From positions 1 to 51,140 of the forward strand of contig NZ_QOCZ01000022.1 of the NCBI RefSeq assembly GCF_018207095.1: DNA of 51,140 bases. Direction: 5' to 3'. Both the position numbers and the translations under genes were made by a program. Shown here piece after piece: positions 40,998 to 49,907 of this stretch (the first letter of the stretch is position 1; each line of letters begins with the position of its first letter). The notes beneath the pieces are model-generated. The model ran no database searches, was not told where the DNA came from, and worked only from the letters and a program-made list of their open reading frames with translations. This DNA comes from Nocardiopsis sp. MG754419. GTDB taxonomy: Bacteria; Actinomycetota; Actinomycetes; Streptosporangiales; Streptosporangiaceae.

Positions 40998-41164
40998 CAA
41001 GGACTCCCGAGGGGTGAGGAGCGGAGAAGGTGGTCGCCTGACTATCTCTCGTACAGGTGACATTCCGTGTGCTCGCGCCCACGCCTGGAGACCAGAACAA
41101 TTAGTGGGGTCAGAGGAACTTGATGACTTTGGCCTGGTCCCTGTGTCCCCGCGAGTTGGTATGA

Positions 41165-44100
41165 ATGGGCTACACACCCGCCATCGTGAGGATCGGAGCC
41201 CCCGGGTTGCCTAAGGACTGGCTGAGTGCAGCGATCGCCGAGTACGGCCAAGAGTGCGCGAACAAGCTGCAGGACGGCGTTGGCCAGCCAGAGGCCGCGA
41301 TCCGCGGCCCGGTAGAAGGTCTCCTCATCAAGGTTGGTCTCTCTGCGGAGCTGGAAGTCGTCGTGCACGACGAAGCGAGCATGAAGGGACAGGGGGCTCG
41401 CCCGGACTTCGCGGTGCGCGTGGGCGGAGCGATCACGGGCCATGTCGAGCTGAAAAAGCCCAAGCAGAACCTTGACCCCACCAAGTTCAAGGGGCACAAC
41501 AAGAAGCAGTGGGAGCGGCTGAAGGACCTGCCGAATCTGCTCTACACCAACGGCACGCAGTGGCGCCTGTACCGGCACGGGGAGCTTCAGCTCCAGGTCG
41601 ACTTCGATGGTGACCTGCACACCTCTGGCTCGGACCTGAGCAGCCACGACCTGGCAACCGAGGCCCTCTTCCTTACCTTCTTGAAGTGGGCCCCGCCCCC
41701 CATCACGACGGTCAAGCAGCTCGTGGAGACTGTAGCGCCCCTGTGTCGCTTGCTACGAGACTCCGTGCTGGAACAACTTGCGGTCGAAGCGAAAGCACTC
41801 AAAGCTGGCGCGCATCTCTACGATCTGCAGTTCACCCAGCTCGCCGAGAACTGGCGTGACCTGCTCTTTCCCAGTGCGACTGACGAGGTGTTCGCCGACG
41901 GGTACGCCCAGACAGTCACCTTCGCGTTCCTTCTGGCCCGTACCGAGGGCATTAACGTCGCGGAGCTGCACACCTGGCAGATCGCCCACAAGCTCAAAGC
42001 CGGAAATCCACACGCGCTGATGTCGCAGGCCCTCATGCTGCTGTCCCAGAGCGCGGTCGCTTCCTTCGAGGTCACCATCGACCTGCTGCGCCGGGTGATC
42101 GGCGCCGTGCAGTGGGAACCCATCTGGGAGCAGCGCGAAGACGCCTACATCCACCTCTACGAATCATTCCTCTCGGTCTACGACCCGGACCTGCGTCGCC
42201 AGTCGGGCGTCTACTACACCCCCATCCAAGTCGTACGGAACATGGTCCGACTGACCGATGACGTCCTCACCACCCGCCTGGACGCCGAACAGGGCTACCT
42301 CTCCCCTTCGGTCACCACGATTGACCCCGCGATGGGCACCGGCGCATACCTGCACGGCGTCATCGACCACGCCGCCAAACGCGCGGAAGAACTCGATGGA
42401 CCAGGGGCGGTAGGCCACGCCATCACCGACCTCGCACAGCGACTCATCGGGTTCGAACTCAAAATGGGTTCCTACACCGTCGCGGAGATGCGCGCGGTCG
42501 ACATCCTCAAAAGCTACGGTGCGGAGCTGCCCAAGGGCGGCGTTCGTTTGCACGTGACCAACACACTGGACGACCCCTTCATCGCCGAGTCCGCAGCATT
42601 TCCCGGCCTGGACGCACTGGCCAAGTCCCACATGCAGGCGAACAAGATCAAGGCGAACACCCCGGTCACCGTCGTCATCGGTAACCCGCCCTACCACGAG
42701 CGAGCTCAAGGGCTCGGAGGGTGGGTGGAGGCCGGATCAGACAACACCGACACCACGGCCCCGCTGGAGCGCTTCCGCAAGGAGGGCAACGGGCGTGTGG
42801 AGTACGTGCTCAAGAACCTCTACATCTACTTCTGGGCCTGGGCGACGTGGAAGGTGTTCGACGCCCAACCTCAGGACCGACACGGCGTGGTCAGCTTCAT
42901 CACGACCTCTGGATATCTCAAGGGCCCGGGGTTCAAGGGGATGCGCCGATACCTGCGAGAGACCTGTTCGGAGGGGTGGATCATCAACGTCACCCCTGAG
43001 GGAATGCAGCCCGATGTACCGACCCGGGTCTTCCCTGGAGTGCAGCAGCCACTGGCCATCGCCATCTTCGTCCGTCGTGCAGACACCGACACCAGTGTCC
43101 CCGCTGCCATTCACTACACCAAGGTGACCGGCAAACGAGAGCAGAAATACGATCAACTTGATGCACTCACCCTTGACGGTGCGAACTGGCAGACCGCTCG
43201 CACGAGTTGGGAGGCCCCCTTCTTGCCTGCGACTGAGTCAGCTTGGGACGACTACCCTGCCCTAGGGGATCTGTTTTGCTGGGTGACTCCGGGAATCACT
43301 CCAGGACGCACATGGATTTATGGCCCGCATCCAAGCATTCTGCAAGAGCGCTGGAATGCGCTAGTTTCAGCAGAACCACAAGAGAAGCCTAAACTTCTCA
43401 AGGAGACACACGGCTGCACTGTAAAAAGCAACAAGGAACCTCTTCCCAACACGCCATCACACGATAAAACGATAAATGAAGAATCGGGAGTATGCCCACC
43501 ACCAAAGCGGATCGCCTACCGCTCTTTTGACAGGCAATGGATCATCCCCGATCATCGACTTATCGACCGCGCCCGCAAAGACCTTTGGTCGGCTGAGCCT
43601 GTGGATGGCCAGGTTTATATCACCGAACAGCACTCACAAGCCATCATGTCAGGCCCTGCCATAACATTCTCAACTCTCATCCCCGATAAACATCATTTTA
43701 AGGGGAGTGAGGGCGGCCGGGTTCTTCCGGTGCTTCATCCCGATGGATCCCTTAACACAGCTCCCGGTTTACTCGCTCAGCTCGAGAACATCTTCGGAAC
43801 CTCTGTGACCGCGCATGACCTGGTGGCGTACATTGCAGGGGTCGCGGCGCACCCCGCGTTCACCAAGCAGTTCGCTGAGGAACTAGTCACTCCTGGGATT
43901 CGGATACCACTCACTGCTGACCCCGAACTGTGGGCTGAGGCCTGCGAGATCGGCCGACAGGTCGTGTGGACAGCCACCTACGGTGAAGTCTTCGACGACC
44001 CCGCAAACGGTCGACCTAAGGGGAAGATCAGCTTCGACCCCCAGGATCCGCGGCGGCCAAAGAACCTCGCCGCTATCGGCTCAGAGCTCCCGGGAAAGCC

Positions 44101-44515
44101 GATCTATGTCCCAGGCGAGGAGGGCCGGGGAGAGATCAAGGTTGGGCAGGGCACATTCGGACCGGTCACAGAGCGCATGTGGAACTATGATGTTGGCGGC
44201 ATGAACGTCATCAGCAAGTGGTTCTCCTACCGCAAATCAGAACCTGGCGGAAAGAAAACCAGTCCGCTCGACGACATTCATCTCGATACGTGGCCGAAGG
44301 AATGGATCACCGAGTTCAACGAGCTCCTGACTGCACTTCGCCGAATCACCGAGCTGGAGAATGCCCAAAGAGAACTACTGAACAAGGTACTCTCTGGCCC
44401 GATTCTCACCCTTGAGACAATGAAGACCAAGGAAGTCAAATTCCCGGAATCCGACAAGGACCGAAAGCCCCGATACGACCTTGCCTCCACCGCAACACAA
44501 GAGGGAATGTTTTAG
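41165..44515 (+). CDS. Fused endonuclease-DNA methyltransferase, restriction-modification enzyme without helicase (1116 aa)
   Basis: N-terminal PD-(D/E)xK nuclease: RPDFAVRVGGAITGHVELKK with Asp81, Glu95 and Lys97. Middle N6-adenine methyltransferase: motif I DPAMGTGAY (387-395) and catalytic NPPY (507-510). The C-terminal 350 residues are a target-recognition part; HDLVAYIAGVAAHPAFTKQF and the following IRIPLTADPELWAEACEIGR resemble the type ISP (LlaBIII) specificity region. Unlike true ISP enzymes there is no helicase. Its best reading is a type IIG-like single-chain system with ISP-derived recognition. Bases around 43260-43720 are visibly AT-richer than the rest. Confidence 0.85.
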   Translation: MGYTPAIVRIGAPGLPKDWLSAAIAEYGQECANKLQDGVGQPEAAIRGPVEGLLIKVGLSAELEVVVHDEASMKGQGARPDFAVRVGGAITGHVELKKPKQNLDPTKFKGHNKKQWERLKDLPNLLYTNGTQWRLYRHGELQLQVDFDGDLHTSGSDLSSHDLATEALFLTFLKWAPPPITTVKQLVETVAPLCRLLRDSVLEQLAVEAKALKAGAHLYDLQFTQLAENWRDLLFPSATDEVFADGYAQTVTFAFLLARTEGINVAELHTWQIAHKLKAGNPHALMSQALMLLSQSAVASFEVTIDLLRRVIGAVQWEPIWEQREDAYIHLYESFLSVYDPDLRRQSGVYYTPIQVVRNMVRLTDDVLTTRLDAEQGYLSPSVTTIDPAMGTGAYLHGVIDHAAKRAEELDGPGAVGHAITDLAQRLIGFELKMGSYTVAEMRAVDILKSYGAELPKGGVRLHVTNTLDDPFIAESAAFPGLDALAKSHMQANKIKANTPVTVVIGNPPYHERAQGLGGWVEAGSDNTDTTAPLERFRKEGNGRVEYVLKNLYIYFWAWATWKVFDAQPQDRHGVVSFITTSGYLKGPGFKGMRRYLRETCSEGWIINVTPEGMQPDVPTRVFPGVQQPLAIAIFVRRADTDTSVPAAIHYTKVTGKREQKYDQLDALTLDGANWQTARTSWEAPFLPATESAWDDYPALGDLFCWVTPGITPGRTWIYGPHPSILQERWNALVSAEPQEKPKLLKETHGCTVKSNKEPLPNTPSHDKTINEESGVCPPPKRIAYRSFDRQWIIPDHRLIDRARKDLWSAEPVDGQVYITEQHSQAIMSGPAITFSTLIPDKHHFKGSEGGRVLPVLHPDGSLNTAPGLLAQLENIFGTSVTAHDLVAYIAGVAAHPAFTKQFAEELVTPGIRIPLTADPELWAEACEIGRQVVWTATYGEVFDDPANGRPKGKISFDPQDPRRPKNLAAIGSELPGKPIYVPGEEGRGEIKVGQGTFGPVTERMWNYDVGGMNVISKWFSYRKSEPGGKKTSPLDDIHLDTWPKEWITEFNELLTALRRITELENAQRELLNKVLSGPILTLETMKTKEVKFPESDKDRKPRYDLASTATQEGMF

Positions 44516-44520
44516 AACTC

Positions 44521-45165
44521 GTGAATAAAATAGAAGAAGCATTGCAAGAACTCGCCGAGCAATTAACCCTCCCCTGCGACATGATTAAGATTCACCGTCA
44601 AGACGAATCACAGGGCAGAAGCAAGGAGTATCAAAGCCTTCGATACGGCGCATTTCTTCTGACCTATGGCCCATTTGAAAATTTCTTTGAAAACATCACG
44701 GGGTATCGAAAGAAGAAGAACCGCACACTCTCCATCGAACCCGACAGAATCAGAGACGCGATTCATAGAGAATACGGCGTCTCAAACGTGACCGCATCCT
44801 GGTCTGCGCGGACTAGAACTGGCGGAGGCCCGACGTGGTCTCGCGATCCCTGGATCCTTCTCACAGGAAGTCAACTCAACATCTACTTAAGGGATCTCGC
44901 AAGCCTTCGCAATCTTCTCTCGCATGGCGGCAATCCCAAGAAAATGAGCAACAAATCCAAGCTTTTCCCGACAACAAAGAATGGGCCATCCATCCACATC
45001 ACTGCAGTAGAGGGCTTCATTCAAGCAACTCAAGACATAGCCAGCGAAACAGCAATATCAATTTCTGGAGAATTCACAAATATCCCCAGCTGGCCCGAGC
45101 CTCCCAGAACCACAGCACGAAAGCTCATTCCCGCACCATACGTGAAATCGACCTTGACCGGGTGA
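44521..45165 (+). CDS. HEPN-domain protein next to the restriction enzyme (214 aa)
   Basis: GTG at 44521, five bases after the restriction gene stop; ribosome site weak. A helical protein with LRNLLSHGG: Arg130-x4-His135, the HEPN ribonuclease motif. N-terminal YGAFLLTYGPFENFFENITG and DLASLRNLLSHGG fit RiboL-PSP-HEPN-type folds. Codon use is far AT-richer than neighbours, so it was acquired separately or with the AT-rich part of the restriction gene. Likely an RNase toxin arm of the defence unit (inference). Confidence 0.75.
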   Translation: MNKIEEALQELAEQLTLPCDMIKIHRQDESQGRSKEYQSLRYGAFLLTYGPFENFFENITGYRKKKNRTLSIEPDRIRDAIHREYGVSNVTASWSARTRTGGGPTWSRDPWILLTGSQLNIYLRDLASLRNLLSHGGNPKKMSNKSKLFPTTKNGPSIHITAVEGFIQATQDIASETAISISGEFTNIPSWPEPPRTTARKLIPAPYVKSTLTG

Positions 45166-45168
45166 CCG

Positions 45169-45303
45169 GTGGAGCTCAAGATAAATCAGAGCAGCCACGG
45201 GCCCACCGGCTACGCGCTGGCTCTTATCCTTGAATTTCTCGGTTTCCTGGACCTTGCTGAACAGCTCCGCCAGGCGAGCTTTCGGAAGGCGGGTGGGGCA
45301 TGA
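45169..45303 (+). CDS. Small protein coupled to the second HEPN-like gene (44 aa)
   Basis: GTG at 45169, stop overlapping the next ATG as ATGA. Reads VELKINQSSHGPTGYALALI then LEFLGFLDLAEQLRQASFRK. The hydrophobic/amphipathic helix and the exact coupling favour a real gene, perhaps an antitoxin-like partner. No family recognised and no strong ribosome site. Confidence 0.45.
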   Translation: MELKINQSSHGPTGYALALILEFLGFLDLAEQLRQASFRKAGGA

Positions 45304-46049
45304 CCTCGACTCCTGCAGGACACCGATCAGGGCTGCACCCGGCCCTCTCCAGGCTCCAGGGGTTCGCCCTGATTGAGGAAGCAGCCTCCGTGTGCAACTT
45401 GATGCGCAACTCGATTCAGGCGATCCGGGACATGCGCTACGTGGATCTCGATGGCGACGCGGTCTTCACCCTGGGCAGCATCGGCGTTGAGAAGGCGATG
45501 AAGGTCATGCTCGGGTGCGCGGCAGTCGCGGACGCAGGCGCTTGGCCCACGAAGAAGGTCCTCAAGAATTGGGGCCATGACATCGAGGAGCTGAACCTTC
45601 ACGTCCTGGGGGTGATCGACGAGGGCGTGGAGAACACGGCTGCCCCCGGGTACTCCGCTCACCTCGCGAGACACATCAAGGAGAGCATGCTCCTTCCCCT
45701 CGTCTTCGCTGCCTTCGCTCGGTACGGGAGGTCAGGGCGCTTCCACCACCTGGACATCCTCGCAACCGACGAGCCCGGCGAACACGACAAGCCATCCGAG
45801 TACTGGGAACGAGTGGAAGTGCACATCAGGGAGTCTCTCCCCGAGTTCCACGAAGTCCCGTACAGTGACAACGCCGCGCTCGACGCCTACCTAAAGAGGC
45901 TCCGCGGCTCCATCGCGGACGAGCTGGACGCATGGTGGTTCTGCCTCCACCGGCTCGGAGTCCAAGGATGCTTCGGCGACCTAGGGAAGAAGATCGGCTG
46001 GCAGATCTGGGAGATCAACCGGCCGACGCCAATCTTGGTCAGGATCTAG
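45300..46049 (+). CDS. Unrecognised helical protein, possible second HEPN-type (249 aa)
   Basis: ATG at 45300. All-helical, with ASVCNLMRNSIQAIRDMRYV, FTLGSIGVEKAMKVMLGCAA and WGHDIEELNLHVLGVIDEGV. The spacing of a GxE..K helix and a later GHD..EL is like HEPN/nucleotidyltransferase-partner folds, but the Rx4-6H motif is not evident, so the assignment is tentative. GC content returns to the window norm. It lies between the HEPN and AlbA_2 genes. Confidence 0.6.
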   Translation: MTSTPAGHRSGLHPALSRLQGFALIEEAASVCNLMRNSIQAIRDMRYVDLDGDAVFTLGSIGVEKAMKVMLGCAAVADAGAWPTKKVLKNWGHDIEELNLHVLGVIDEGVENTAAPGYSAHLARHIKESMLLPLVFAAFARYGRSGRFHHLDILATDEPGEHDKPSEYWERVEVHIRESLPEFHEVPYSDNAALDAYLKRLRGSIADELDAWWFCLHRLGVQGCFGDLGKKIGWQIWEINRPTPILVRI

Positions 46050-46102
46050 GCGGCCCGCTCGGATCCTCTTCTGGCGAGCAGCGACGATTGGGAGAATCAT
46101 TC

Positions 46103-47449
46103 ATGCCTGATGATCAAGTGAGCTCGCTCGGCCCAGCGCTGGACACCGACGTCATCCCCCTCGGCGAGCGGACCCTGCGAAGCATCCTCGATCACGTGAT
46201 CGCCGTCGGAGACGAAGCCGAAACGACCTACCTCGAGGTCAAGAGCACGCTCGACATGAGCAGCAAGGCCGCCGTGGCCAAGATCGCGAAGTTCCTCCTC
46301 AGCTCGGCCAACCGGCGCCCGAGCGAAGCAACCCGGCACTTCCACGGCTACGCGGTGCTGGTGATCGGCGCGCAAAAGGACAGCGCTGTGGGCGTGCCCC
46401 GCGGGGTTGAGGCCCATGAGCTCGAGGACCGGCTCCGCCCCTACCTCGGGCCTCAGTTCCCGGCCTTCGAGTTCGGTCGACTTAGCGTTGGCTCCGAGAG
46501 CGAAGTCCTGTTCGTCATCGCGCAACCGCCGAAGGACGGCCAGTCGATCTTCCCGTGCCACAAGAGCTTCGAAAGCGGTGACCGCCGCGACAGCCTCCAG
46601 GACGGCGCGATTTACGTGCGAGGGACCAGCAACACGCGGCCTGCCCGATCCGGAGAGGTACTCGCCCTCGTGGAACGCGCCCGCGGTGGCGGGAAACCGC
46701 CGATCAAGCTCGAAGTGGAAGTGCTCGGCCCGGTCTGCAGGGTCGACCATGTGGAAGAGCTCCTGGAGACGCTGCGTGACTACCAGGAGGAGCAGTTCGG
46801 CAAGCAGTCACAGCCGACCAAGGACCGTCTCGGCTCCACCTCGTTCTGGCCAGCGTCGAGCGTCTTCGCCAGTCCAGGTCCGCTGTCGGCCCAGGAACGG
46901 GAGAAAGCCCTGGTTGCTTGGCAGAGCAGGAAGGCGGAGCACATCGCGAAGGGTCGCGAGCACTTCCTGGGCGTCGGGCTGCCAGGCGCAGGCATCCGTG
47001 TGGTCAGCCACGGCCGGTTCGTCGCAAAGCCGCAGATGGTCTTGACTTTCCACGGCTGCGAGTTGCTCGATCACCTAGACCCGGACGATGCCGACTTTAA
47101 GGAGGCCGTCGAACCCGTGTTGCGAACGCATGATCCTTTCCAACCCAATATCGACTACTCCGTGCTCCGGTCCGTCTCGCGCGGCTACCCCGTGGCCTGG
47201 AGCAATCACGGTGAGAACGCCGAAGTCGTTCTCACGCCGGAGTCGTTCCGCCCGAACGTGCCGTGGACGAGCGACCAAGACGACTACGTGATCCTCTCGA
47301 GGAATCCTCACGCCAACGCGGTGGAGGTCTCCTGGGTCCTCACCGAGGACGGCAACGACGCCGTCACCAGCGGCGAACTCCGAGTGCCGACCAGGGAAAT
47401 CGGAGACGTCGCCGACCTGTTCAAGTCGGTGTTCCTGAGCAAGGGTTAA
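46103..47449 (+). CDS. AlbA_2 (Schlafen-like) domain protein (448 aa)
   Basis: ATG at 46103 with GGGAG nine bases upstream; a longer frame overlapping the previous gene is rejected. N-terminal 200 residues form an AlbA_2 domain: ETTYLEVKSTLDMSSKAAVA, KIAKFLLSSANRRP, then GYAVLVIGAQKDSAVGVPRG, VSGRLS-like strands and DGAIYVRGTSNTRPARSGE. The C-terminal 230 residues are unassigned (mixed helix/strand, GIRVVSHGRFVAKPQMVLTF). Such proteins bind nucleic acid and occur in defence islands; the role here is unknown. Confidence 0.75.
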   Translation: MPDDQVSSLGPALDTDVIPLGERTLRSILDHVIAVGDEAETTYLEVKSTLDMSSKAAVAKIAKFLLSSANRRPSEATRHFHGYAVLVIGAQKDSAVGVPRGVEAHELEDRLRPYLGPQFPAFEFGRLSVGSESEVLFVIAQPPKDGQSIFPCHKSFESGDRRDSLQDGAIYVRGTSNTRPARSGEVLALVERARGGGKPPIKLEVEVLGPVCRVDHVEELLETLRDYQEEQFGKQSQPTKDRLGSTSFWPASSVFASPGPLSAQEREKALVAWQSRKAEHIAKGREHFLGVGLPGAGIRVVSHGRFVAKPQMVLTFHGCELLDHLDPDDADFKEAVEPVLRTHDPFQPNIDYSVLRSVSRGYPVAWSNHGENAEVVLTPESFRPNVPWTSDQDDYVILSRNPHANAVEVSWVLTEDGNDAVTSGELRVPTREIGDVADLFKSVFLSKG

Positions 47450-47552
47450 GGACGCTTCGTGGAGTTGCTTGCGATTCCGCCTTCCAGGACAGTCTTTAGA
47501 GATCGGGCCCCGCAGGGTCGCGAAGGCCTCGTCATACACCGTGATAAGGCGC

Positions 47553-48857
47553 CTACGAAACGCTCGGCGACTCAACGCTGGTGCTGTTGATCGGGACGTC
47601 GATGCGGTCACGAGCGACGACGCCGCCTTTGACGACGTAGCACTCGACGACGTGTTCACCCTTGAAGTCGGAGTGTTCGAGGCGAACTCCCGGCTTGCTC
47701 GACCCGACGATCTGACCACGGACCATGTTCCGGCGCTCAGCCTCAGGGCCTCGATTGAGCACCTTCCACTTCAGCTCGTACGGCGGCGCCATGGTGCAGC
47801 TGGTGACCCAGAACTTCAGGTCCTTGTTGGCCTTAAGCGGCACGCCCGTGCGCAGCATCTCCCTCAGCCGAGTCGGCCGCCAGCCGTTCTGCGTGACATC
47901 GCAGTCGATCAGAACCGTCCCCGAGATGTCGATGGGGTAGCGATCCTCGATGAACTCCTCGGTATCCCGATACGACTTAGCTCCCTCACGGACAGACAGG
48001 GGCACGGACGTCCCGAAGATCTCACGCCACTTCTTGTTCGCCGCCACCTTCCCCTCGTTCTCGATCGCATCAAGGCAGCGGCCGTACGCCTTCTTAGCCT
48101 TCGGTTGGAACTTCGCTTTCACCTTGACCCACTGCCTGCTACCCAGCGCCAGATAGCGGTCCTGCTCCGGCTCGTCCTTGAGGAACGCGAAGAAGTCGCG
48201 GACCATGAGGTCGAACGAGCCCGTCCCCGCCGAGTCGTAGTCATCGGTCTGCGCGAAGAAATTGTGCACCAGGGTGTCGATGAGCAGGCCGCCCATGTTC
48301 ACACCACTCGCGTTCTTCCACGCCCGTGCCATCCGCGCCAGGTGACGCATGTTCGTCGACGTGCGGTCGTTGCACTCCTTGGTCGCGGCGATCTCCTCAC
48401 GCGGCTTGGTGACCTTCCAGCCCTCGGCGACCGTGTCCGGGTAGTTGAAGCTACCGTCTGAGTTCTTGAACGCTGGCTGGACCTCGAACTTGAAGGCGTT
48501 GCTCTTGAACTGCACCCGCACGACGCACTGGTCGACACGGATCTCGGTGTCCGTGTACCGCGCTTTGAGGTCGTCCCGGACGCGCTCGAGTATCCGACGT
48601 GGTCCGGTGTCGCTGCTGTAGTCCGACCAAATCCCTGGTGGGAGAATGAAGATCATGTCGAGGTCAGACACGCCCTTGATGGCCGTGTGCCGACCGAACG
48701 AGCCGACCATGAGCTTGTAATCGGTGCAGCCTTCCTTAGAACGGAAGTCCTTGTTGAGCGCCTTGGTGATCTCGTCCCGGCGGGACGCGATCATGGTCGC
48801 TGTCTCGCCCACTTTGAGGTTCTCGAGCAGGGCGTCGAAGATCTCGGACGTCTTCAT
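47553..48857 (-). CDS. CD-NTase (SMODS) of a CBASS anti-phage system (434 aa)
   Basis: Nucleotidyltransferase core with GSFGRHTAIKGVSDLDMIFI (Gly52-Ser53, Asp65 and Asp67) and a probable third acid in FKFEVQPAF (Glu125), followed by the helical half (NMGGLLIDTLVHNFFAQTDD). The last 130 residues (GTVLIDCDVTQNGWRPTRLR, LKFWVTSCTMAPPYELKWKV) form an adaptor-type domain that some CD-NTases carry. It should make a cyclic or linear oligonucleotide signal on phage infection. ATG overlaps the SLATT stop (ATGA). Confidence 0.9.
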   Translation of the reverse strand: MKTSEIFDALLENLKVGETATMIASRRDEITKALNKDFRSKEGCTDYKLMVGSFGRHTAIKGVSDLDMIFILPPGIWSDYSSDTGPRRILERVRDDLKARYTDTEIRVDQCVVRVQFKSNAFKFEVQPAFKNSDGSFNYPDTVAEGWKVTKPREEIAATKECNDRTSTNMRHLARMARAWKNASGVNMGGLLIDTLVHNFFAQTDDYDSAGTGSFDLMVRDFFAFLKDEPEQDRYLALGSRQWVKVKAKFQPKAKKAYGRCLDAIENEGKVAANKKWREIFGTSVPLSVREGAKSYRDTEEFIEDRYPIDISGTVLIDCDVTQNGWRPTRLREMLRTGVPLKANKDLKFWVTSCTMAPPYELKWKVLNRGPEAERRNMVRGQIVGSSKPGVRLEHSDFKGEHVVECYVVKGGVVARDRIDVPINSTSVESPSVS

Positions 48858-49456
48858 GACCGGCCCTCACCCTCATCGAGTCGGAGCGTATCGGGAAGCA
48901 AGAGGTCGATCTCACGGGTCGTGAACGTCATCTCTTCGTTGTTTTTCAGTCCGTCCTGGGCCCGTGCGAAGGCCTTGGTGCTCGTCCTGGGCGCGTTGGC
49001 GTACGCGTCGCGCGTGGCCTGCTGGAGTTCGTTGCGGCGCTCCCTGGCCTCTGCGTCAGAGACGGCATTGGACATCAGGTCGGCGATGAGCGAGATGTAG
49101 GACTCGCGGACGTCCCACAGCCCCGAGGCTATGTCGCGGTGGGCGTTGGACTCCTCTTCGAATTTGAAGGTCTTCGCGCCGAGGCTCATCCAGCTCACGA
49201 GCAGCGCGATGGACGAGGTCGCGAGAGTGGTCAGCACCGGGTTCCCCAACAGCCCGAACACGGCGGCCAGGAAGGTGCCAGAACTGATCGCGGTGAGAGC
49301 GATGAGCACGCCCTGCTGCAGTCGGTGCTTGTTGAAGCAGATGTCTGCCTGCTTCTCATGGGTCTTGTGGCTGTACACCACCCGCCCGAAGGACTCGCGC
49401 ACCTGCGCCAGCAGGTACGCGTCTCGGTCGGGTACCGCTCTTCGCTCGTCAGCCAA
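48854..49456 (-). CDS. SLATT-type two-helix membrane effector of CBASS (about 200 aa)
   Basis: Start uncertain: TTG at 49456 follows GGAG by four bases; the frame is open to TTG at 49561. The core is LLAQVRESFGRVVYSHKTHE, then KQADICFNKHRLQQGVLIAL and two membrane helices (LIALTAISSGTFLAAVFGLL, LTTLATSSIALLVSWMSLGA), then AHRDIASGLWDVRESYISLI. SLATT proteins associate with SMODS enzymes; oligonucleotide binding is thought to open a membrane pore and kill the infected cell. It precedes the CD-NTase in the operon. Confidence 0.85.
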   Translation of the reverse strand: MADERRAVPDRDAYLLAQVRESFGRVVYSHKTHEKQADICFNKHRLQQGVLIALTAISSGTFLAAVFGLLGNPVLTTLATSSIALLVSWMSLGAKTFKFEEESNAHRDIASGLWDVRESYISLIADLMSNAVSDAEARERRNELQQATRDAYANAPRTSTKAFARAQDGLKNNEEMTFTTREIDLLLPDTLRLDEGEGRS

Positions 49457-49907
49457 TCCACTCCGATCATCGTCATCCAGGAGAGCGCTTTCGCTTTGGA
49501 ACCCCCGGTCTCCGCTTCCCGGAAGGGCAGCCACCGTCGATGATCGCCGCGCGCCCTCCAAGTATGGGCGAGCCCACTGACAGACGAACGTTGCGGCAGG
49601 GTCGAACCGCCATGGTCCACCAAGCCCTCACGGTTCAGCTCACGAAGGATCCGGCGCTTGGAGGCCGAGAACGAAAACGCGCGCAGCCTCGTCTGGGCCG
49701 CGGTGCCCTAGGCAATCGTGCTCCTGCCGCTCATCTCCTGTGCGGTTGGCAACGAAGCGCCACGCCAACTGGGCACCTGCTCCACCCCTGCTCCGTCGGG
49801 ATCTGACTCTCGTGAGTGACGGGAGGCGATCCCGACACCCAACATGCCCTCCATCACACCCAGCACGAGACAGGAAACTGGATAGGCCATCACCACAACG
49901 CATCCTG
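49457..49907. other. Gap between the CBASS pair and the endonuclease gene
   Basis: No confident gene in 451 bases, apart from the possible N-terminal extension of the SLATT frame to 49561. On the minus strand one frame reads RLRAFSFSASKRRILREL then NREGLVDHGG, which looks like a remnant of a real protein, but with stops on both sides. No strong terminator was found. The convergent/tandem arrangement leaves room for the CBASS promoter here. Confidence 0.4.
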
